Source: Acetobacteraceae bacterium (GTDB taxonomy: Bacteria > Pseudomonadota > Alphaproteobacteria > Acetobacterales > Acetobacteraceae). Taken from it: a stretch of DNA of 10,880 nucleotides. Position numbers and translations under genes: made by a program. Below are positions 7,756 through 10,880 of the stretch, in pieces. The stretch lies in assembly GCA_947476855.1 (NCBI GenBank), contig CANJSR010000141.1, positions 1 to 10,880 on the forward strand. Reading direction: 5' to 3'. The notes beneath the pieces are model-generated. The model was given only the letters and a program-made list of their open reading frames with translations, was not told the origin of the DNA and did no database searches. Positions within the stretch are counted from its first letter, which is position 1. Each line of letters starts with the position of its first letter.

Positions 7756-8684
7756 TGCTGCGTTATGTTGCCATCAGACTGTTGCGCGCCCTGGTGACCA
7801 TCACCCTGGTCGTGACCTTCGCCTTCGTCGTGTTGCGCCTGTCCGGCGATCCGGCCTTGCTGATCATGAGCGTGGACGCCCCGCCCGAGGCGATCGCCGC
7901 GTTCCGGGCCGCCTGGGGCCTGGATGAGCCGCTATGGGTCCAGTACGGCCGCTACTTTACCGCGATCCTGCATGGCGATCTGGGTCGCTCGATGCGGGAC
8001 GGGCGGGATGCGATCGTGCTGGTGGCCGAACGCATTCCGATGACTTTGGCGCTGACCTTGCCGGCGCTGGCGATCAAGCTGTGCCTGGGCGTTCCGGCCG
8101 GGGTGTTCGCCGCGCTGCATCGCAACTCCTGGATCGATCGGCTGGTGATGGTGACGGCCGTCGCCGGCTTCACGATCCCGTCCTTTGTGCTGGGGCTGCT
8201 GCTGGTGCTGCTGTTCGCGGTGCAACTTGGCTGGCTGCCCTCGGGTGGCATCGGCACCTGGCGGCACGCGATCCTGCCGGTGATCACGCTGGGGCTGGGT
8301 GGCGCCGCGGTGCTGGCCCGCTTCACCCGGAGCGCGATGCTGGAGGTGCTGGGCCAGCCCTATATTCGTACCGCGAGCGCCAAGGGCGTGCCATGGAGCG
8401 CCGTCGTCCATGGGCATGCGCTGCCGAACGCCGCCATACCGACCGTCACGATCATCGGCTTCATGGTCGGTAGCCTGATGGCGGGAGCGGTCGTGGTGGA
8501 GAGCGTGTTCTCCTGGCCAGGCGTCGGCCGCCTGCTCGTGGTCGCGGTCAGCAACCGCGACCTGGCCGTGGTGCAGACCATCCTGCTGCTGGTCGCGATG
8601 ACGATGGTGACCGCCAACCTGACGGTCGACCTTCTGTATGGTGCGCTGGACCCACGGCTGCGCGGTGGTGGGGGGAAGGCGTGA
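7755..8684 (+). CDS. ABC transporter permease, OppB/DppB type
   Basis: This 309-residue inner-membrane protein is one half of the translocation pore. It has an N-terminal membrane helix (about 9-29), an external loop containing the family's GLDEPLWVQYGRYFTAILHGDLGRS stretch (about 55-79), further helices at about 97-120, 130-158 and 172-190, the cytoplasmic coupling loop (about 197-228) reading YIRTASAKGVPW, and two more helices near the C-terminus (MVGSLMAGAVVVESVF and LAVVQTILLLVAMTM). Length and topology are normal for the family. The ATG begins on the last base of the previous stop (TGATG). The loop contacts one of the two ATPases. Assignment as the B-type rather than C-type subunit rests on the N-terminal RLLRALVTI region and the HGDLGRS loop. 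Confidence 0.92.
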   Translation: MLRYVAIRLLRALVTITLVVTFAFVVLRLSGDPALLIMSVDAPPEAIAAFRAAWGLDEPLWVQYGRYFTAILHGDLGRSMRDGRDAIVLVAERIPMTLALTLPALAIKLCLGVPAGVFAALHRNSWIDRLVMVTAVAGFTIPSFVLGLLLVLLFAVQLGWLPSGGIGTWRHAILPVITLGLGGAAVLARFTRSAMLEVLGQPYIRTASAKGVPWSAVVHGHALPNAAIPTVTIIGFMVGSLMAGAVVVESVFSWPGVGRLLVVAVSNRDLAVVQTILLLVAMTMVTANLTVDLLYGALDPRLRGGGGKA

Positions 8685-9559
8685 TGTCGGAGGCCGTGTT
8701 GCCCGCGGTGGCTGCCGCGCCGCGCCGCCCAGAACGGATGCCCCTGGGCGTCATGCTGGCGATGGGATGGATCGGTACGATCCTGGCCACCGCCTTGCTG
8801 GCCGATCTGATCGCGCCCTATCCCTACACAGCGCTTGATCTGCGCAATCGCCTCACCGGTCCGGTCGGCATGGGTGGCGTCTGGGCGCATCCGCTTGGAA
8901 CGGATGAGCTGGGGCGCGACGTGCTCTCGCGCCTGATCATGTCGATCCGCATGAGCCTGTTGATCGCGTTCGGCGCCACCGTGATCGGCGCGGCGTTCGG
9001 CACGATGATGGGGTTCCTGGCGGCGCATTTCCGCGGCTTCGTGGAGCAGCTTGTGCTGGCGCTGGTGGATTTCTCGGCCAGCCTGCCGTTCTTGATCCTG
9101 GCGTTGGCCGTGCTGGCGTTCTTCGGCAATTCCCTGCCGTTGTTCATCACGCTGCTGGGTTTTCATGCGTGGGAGCGCTATGCCCGGATCGCCCGTGGTT
9201 TGGCCATTTCGGCCGGTACGCAAGGCTATGCGGCGGCGGTGCGGCAATTGGGGGCGAGCCCTTGGCGGGTGTATGTCCGGCATGTATTGCCGAACATCGC
9301 GTCGACCCTGATCGTCTCGATGACGCTCGCGTTTCCCGAAGTCATCCTGCTTGAGAGCGGGCTGTCCTTCCTTGGCCTGGGCGTACAGCCGCCGTCGACG
9401 TCGCTGGGAAACATGGTCGGATATGGGCGGGAATACCTGACGCGTGCGCCGTGGATCCTGCTGGCGCCGGCTGCGGCGATCGTGTTGACGACGCTCGCGG
9501 TTTCATTGCTGGGTGACTGGCTGCGGGACCGGCTGGACCCGACATTACGGCGGGATTGA
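8684..9559 (+). CDS. ABC transporter permease, OppC/DppC type
   Basis: This 291-residue inner-membrane protein completes the pore. Features are a short cytoplasmic N-terminus, a first helix at about 21-43, the C-type hallmark HPLGTDELGRDVLSR (69-83), helices through about 90-115, 120-148 and 152-162, the coupling loop with AVRQLGASPWRVYVRHVLPN (185-204), and two C-terminal helices with ESGLSFLGLGVQPP between them. Length and order are typical. The ATG at 8684 overlaps the previous stop; a GTG one codon earlier (8681) would add a single Met and cannot be excluded. It is the last gene of the unit: 135 bases without a clear gene follow before the next frame. Confidence 0.92.
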   Translation: MSEAVLPAVAAAPRRPERMPLGVMLAMGWIGTILATALLADLIAPYPYTALDLRNRLTGPVGMGGVWAHPLGTDELGRDVLSRLIMSIRMSLLIAFGATVIGAAFGTMMGFLAAHFRGFVEQLVLALVDFSASLPFLILALAVLAFFGNSLPLFITLLGFHAWERYARIARGLAISAGTQGYAAAVRQLGASPWRVYVRHVLPNIASTLIVSMTLAFPEVILLESGLSFLGLGVQPPSTSLGNMVGYGREYLTRAPWILLAPAAAIVLTTLAVSLLGDWLRDRLDPTLRRD

Positions 9560-9694
9560 GCACGCGCTGACACCGGAACCGGATCACCGGATGTTTGGCA
9601 CCATGTCCGCGTGCCCCCCAAACTAAGGACGGACACTTCAAAATGTCACGGAGCTGGCCGTGCTCTGTCCCTCGATCCATGCTTACATGGCCGG
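9560..9694. other. Spacer after the transporter operon
   Basis: No convincing terminator hairpin with a T-run is visible. The hexamer ACCGGA appears three times (9572-9577, 9578-9583, 9586-9591), and a weak inverted repeat GACA/TGTC flanks 9636-9643. Neither is strong enough to name. The downstream frame can be read back to a GTG at 9611, but residues encoded before 9695 do not look like the rest of the protein. Confidence 0.4.
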
Positions 9695-10789
9695 ATGGAT
9701 ATAGAACCCGACCCACGCGGCATGCCGCGTGTGGTCTCAGGGCAGGTTGTCGCCCTGCGGCTGATTGACCTGGCCTATGAAATTGACCTGAAGAAGGCCG
9801 AGGTGCTGTGGACGAACCGTGCCGACGGCGCCAGTGCCCGGACGAAACTTTCTACCACGCCGGCCAAGGCGGTATCGTTCGGCGTGCCTCCGCTGGCGCT
9901 TGATCTTGGGTCCGTCGCTCTGTCGTTGGGCGGTCAGGAGCGGATCGGAGCGGCCAGCGCTCGGTTGTACGACTTCGGAATCGCGGCGCTGGCGATCAGG
10001 ATACCGGCCGAAGGTCTTGCGTGGAATGATTTCGTTGATCGCGTCAACGACGTCGACCTTGCCATCGGGCCAGCCGCCGCCAGCGATCCCTGGGACGTGT
10101 TGGCGGCCACGCTTCGCCGTTTGCTGGCGGAAGCCTTGGATCGTCCGACCGCGATGCCGTTGCAGGAAGACTATCTGATTGCGCTCGTGAACGAGTTCGA
10201 CACGCCGCTGACCGCTGATCAGTTCCTGTTACGCGTTGACCTCGCCCCCCTTCTCTCAGGGGAAACGCGCCCTCTCTCCGAAGCCGCTCGGCGGGACCTG
10301 CTGAGGCATCGCTTTTCGTACTACCAGGACGACCTCGCGGTGATCACCTGGGACCGTTGCTTCATCTATGAACCACGCTTCGAAACCGACGTGGCCGACG
10401 TTCTTGAGATGGCGAACGCGCAGTTGCTGGAGATGTGGACCTACGACGAAATGCTCGACGCGGAGTTGCCGCGGATGCGAGCGATGGTGGAAGCGGCAAG
10501 GCATGTCGTGCGACTGCTGGCGTCCAGGCGCTATGCCCGCCTCGCGCGTCGTCTGCACGCATTGGTTTCAGAAGTCAGTGAATTGACCGAGCGGGTGGAT
10601 AACGCGCTACAGGTCACCGAAGACGTCTATCTGGCGCGAGTCTACGGCGCTGCGATTGAATTGTTCCGGGTGCCTAATGTAAGCGAGGCTGTTGATCGTA
10701 AACTGGCGAGCATCAGGGAAACTTACACCGCGCGATCGTGTCCCGATGCGTGGTGTAACAGCTGTGTGCCCGTTGTCGGTTCCCCTTGA
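9695..10789 (+). CDS. Conserved protein of unknown function, C-terminus apparently truncated
   Basis: This is an open frame of 364 residues from the ATG at 9695; another ATG at 9722 is possible. It resembles a family of uncharacterised bacterial proteins that I know only by shape. The N-terminal half is mixed alpha/beta (VALRLIDLAYEIDL at 20-33, RLYDFGIAALAIRIP). A conserved block HRFSYYQDDLAVITWDR near 204-220 is followed by helical, probably coiled-coil segments rich in Arg and Leu (about 240-310). The family then continues RKLA.IRETY and, as I recall, ends with a further helix and a hydrophobic membrane anchor. Here the resemblance stops after RETYT (about 344), and the last 19 residues (with CPDAWCNSC) are unrelated and carry no membrane segment. 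The change coincides with a possible insertion-sequence end, so the gene is probably interrupted. No function can be assigned, and nothing links it to the transporter. Confidence 0.65.
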   Translation: MDIEPDPRGMPRVVSGQVVALRLIDLAYEIDLKKAEVLWTNRADGASARTKLSTTPAKAVSFGVPPLALDLGSVALSLGGQERIGAASARLYDFGIAALAIRIPAEGLAWNDFVDRVNDVDLAIGPAAASDPWDVLAATLRRLLAEALDRPTAMPLQEDYLIALVNEFDTPLTADQFLLRVDLAPLLSGETRPLSEAARRDLLRHRFSYYQDDLAVITWDRCFIYEPRFETDVADVLEMANAQLLEMWTYDEMLDAELPRMRAMVEAARHVVRLLASRRYARLARRLHALVSEVSELTERVDNALQVTEDVYLARVYGAAIELFRVPNVSEAVDRKLASIRETYTARSCPDAWCNSCVPVVGSP

Positions 10790-10800
10790 GGGTCAGGCTG
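10731..10800 (-). mobile_element. Possible end of an IS256-family (Mutator) insertion sequence
   Basis: Read on the minus strand, 10760-10735 gives a TTACACCACGCATCGGGACA stretch. IS256-family elements commonly carry TACACCAC-n-GGGAC-like sequence just beyond the transposase gene, close to their terminus, and this resembles it from memory. It sits exactly where the upstream conserved protein loses its family resemblance (about 10729), which fits an insertion whose transposase would lie to the right, outside the window. No transposase sequence and no matching inverted repeat are visible here, so the family call is tentative. Confidence 0.35.
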
Positions 10801-10801
10801 A

Positions 10802-10880
10802 TCAGATCACCATTTCTGGCAAGCCGATGACGGGATCATCGCTCAGGCCGGCGATGGTTTCCAGGGTCATGTATCGAGCG
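10802..10880 (-). CDS. Partial open frame running in from the right edge, unrecognised
   Basis: On the minus strand a frame enters at the right edge and ends at a TGA (10804-10802). It gives 25 residues, with the internal stretch MTLETIAGLSDDPVIGLPEM. An ATG inside it (about 10870) would make a 22-residue peptide if the frame does not extend further. It could be the end of a gene inside the putative insertion sequence or a small unrelated gene. I do not recognise it, and it does not look like the C-terminus of an IS256 transposase. Confidence 0.3.
   Translation of the reverse strand, partial: ARYMTLETIAGLSDDPVIGLPEMVI

Noticed and set aside
8360..9283. Minus-strand open frame of 307 codons opposite the permeases
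   Set aside because: Composition is dominated by Arg, His, Gln and Pro, as expected from reading hydrophobic membrane-protein codons backwards.
9572..9591. Three ACCGGA hexamers after the last permease gene, considered as a regulatory repeat or terminator
   Set aside because: The copies are too short and too few, have no dyad long enough for a hairpin and no T-run; in GC-rich DNA this is easily chance.
9611..9694. Extended start of the unknown protein at a GTG
   Set aside because: The 28 extra residues are cysteine- and arginine-containing and lack the character of the rest; no ribosome binding site precedes the GTG.
1..10880. CRISPR arrays, tRNA or rRNA genes, riboswitches
   Set aside because: No regularly spaced direct repeats, cloverleaf-like elements or conserved RNA cores were seen on either strand.

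Overview
The window is GC-rich DNA with the codon habits of an alphaproteobacterium. The best-recognised protein, a phosphonate monoester hydrolase, resembles the Rhizobium leguminosarum enzyme most closely from memory. An Acetobacteraceae or Rhizobiales host is plausible, but the sequence does not settle it.

Layout. Positions 1-550 hold no gene I can support. The stretch has a composition unlike the coding DNA beyond it and contains one patch resembling an IS21-family end. From about 551 to 868 (perhaps to 910) on the minus strand is the C-terminal remnant of a GTPase of the cyclic 2,3-diphosphoglycerate synthetase-like family. From 1006 to 9559, seven plus-strand genes form one tightly packed unit: a cytoplasmic sulfatase-superfamily phosphonate monoester hydrolase/phosphodiesterase; two tandem paralogous family-5 substrate-binding proteins with twin-arginine signal peptides; two Opp/Dpp-type ATPases; and two Opp/Dpp-type permeases. 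Gaps are 16 and 4 bases, followed by four overlapping junctions (GTGA, ATGA, TGATG, TGATG), so a single transcript is very likely. No promoter or terminator is obvious. From 9695 to 10789 is a conserved protein of unknown function. Its C-terminus appears to have been cut and replaced by a short unrelated tail, at a junction that looks like an IS256-family element end. A short minus-strand open frame runs off the right edge.

How the genes work together (inference). The two binding proteins would capture a solute in the periplasm, and the ABC permease pair driven by the two ATPases would import it. The hydrolase has no signal peptide, so it would cleave an ester bond in the cytoplasm. Family precedent suggests a phosphodiester, phosphonate monoester or sulfate monoester. 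The hydrolase keeps every catalytic residue I can map onto the R. leguminosarum enzyme, including the cysteine that must become formylglycine; no formylglycine-generating enzyme lies in the window. The physiological substrate cannot be read from the sequence. The most interesting feature is this complete import-and-hydrolyse cassette flanked on both sides by broken genes and possible insertion-sequence debris.
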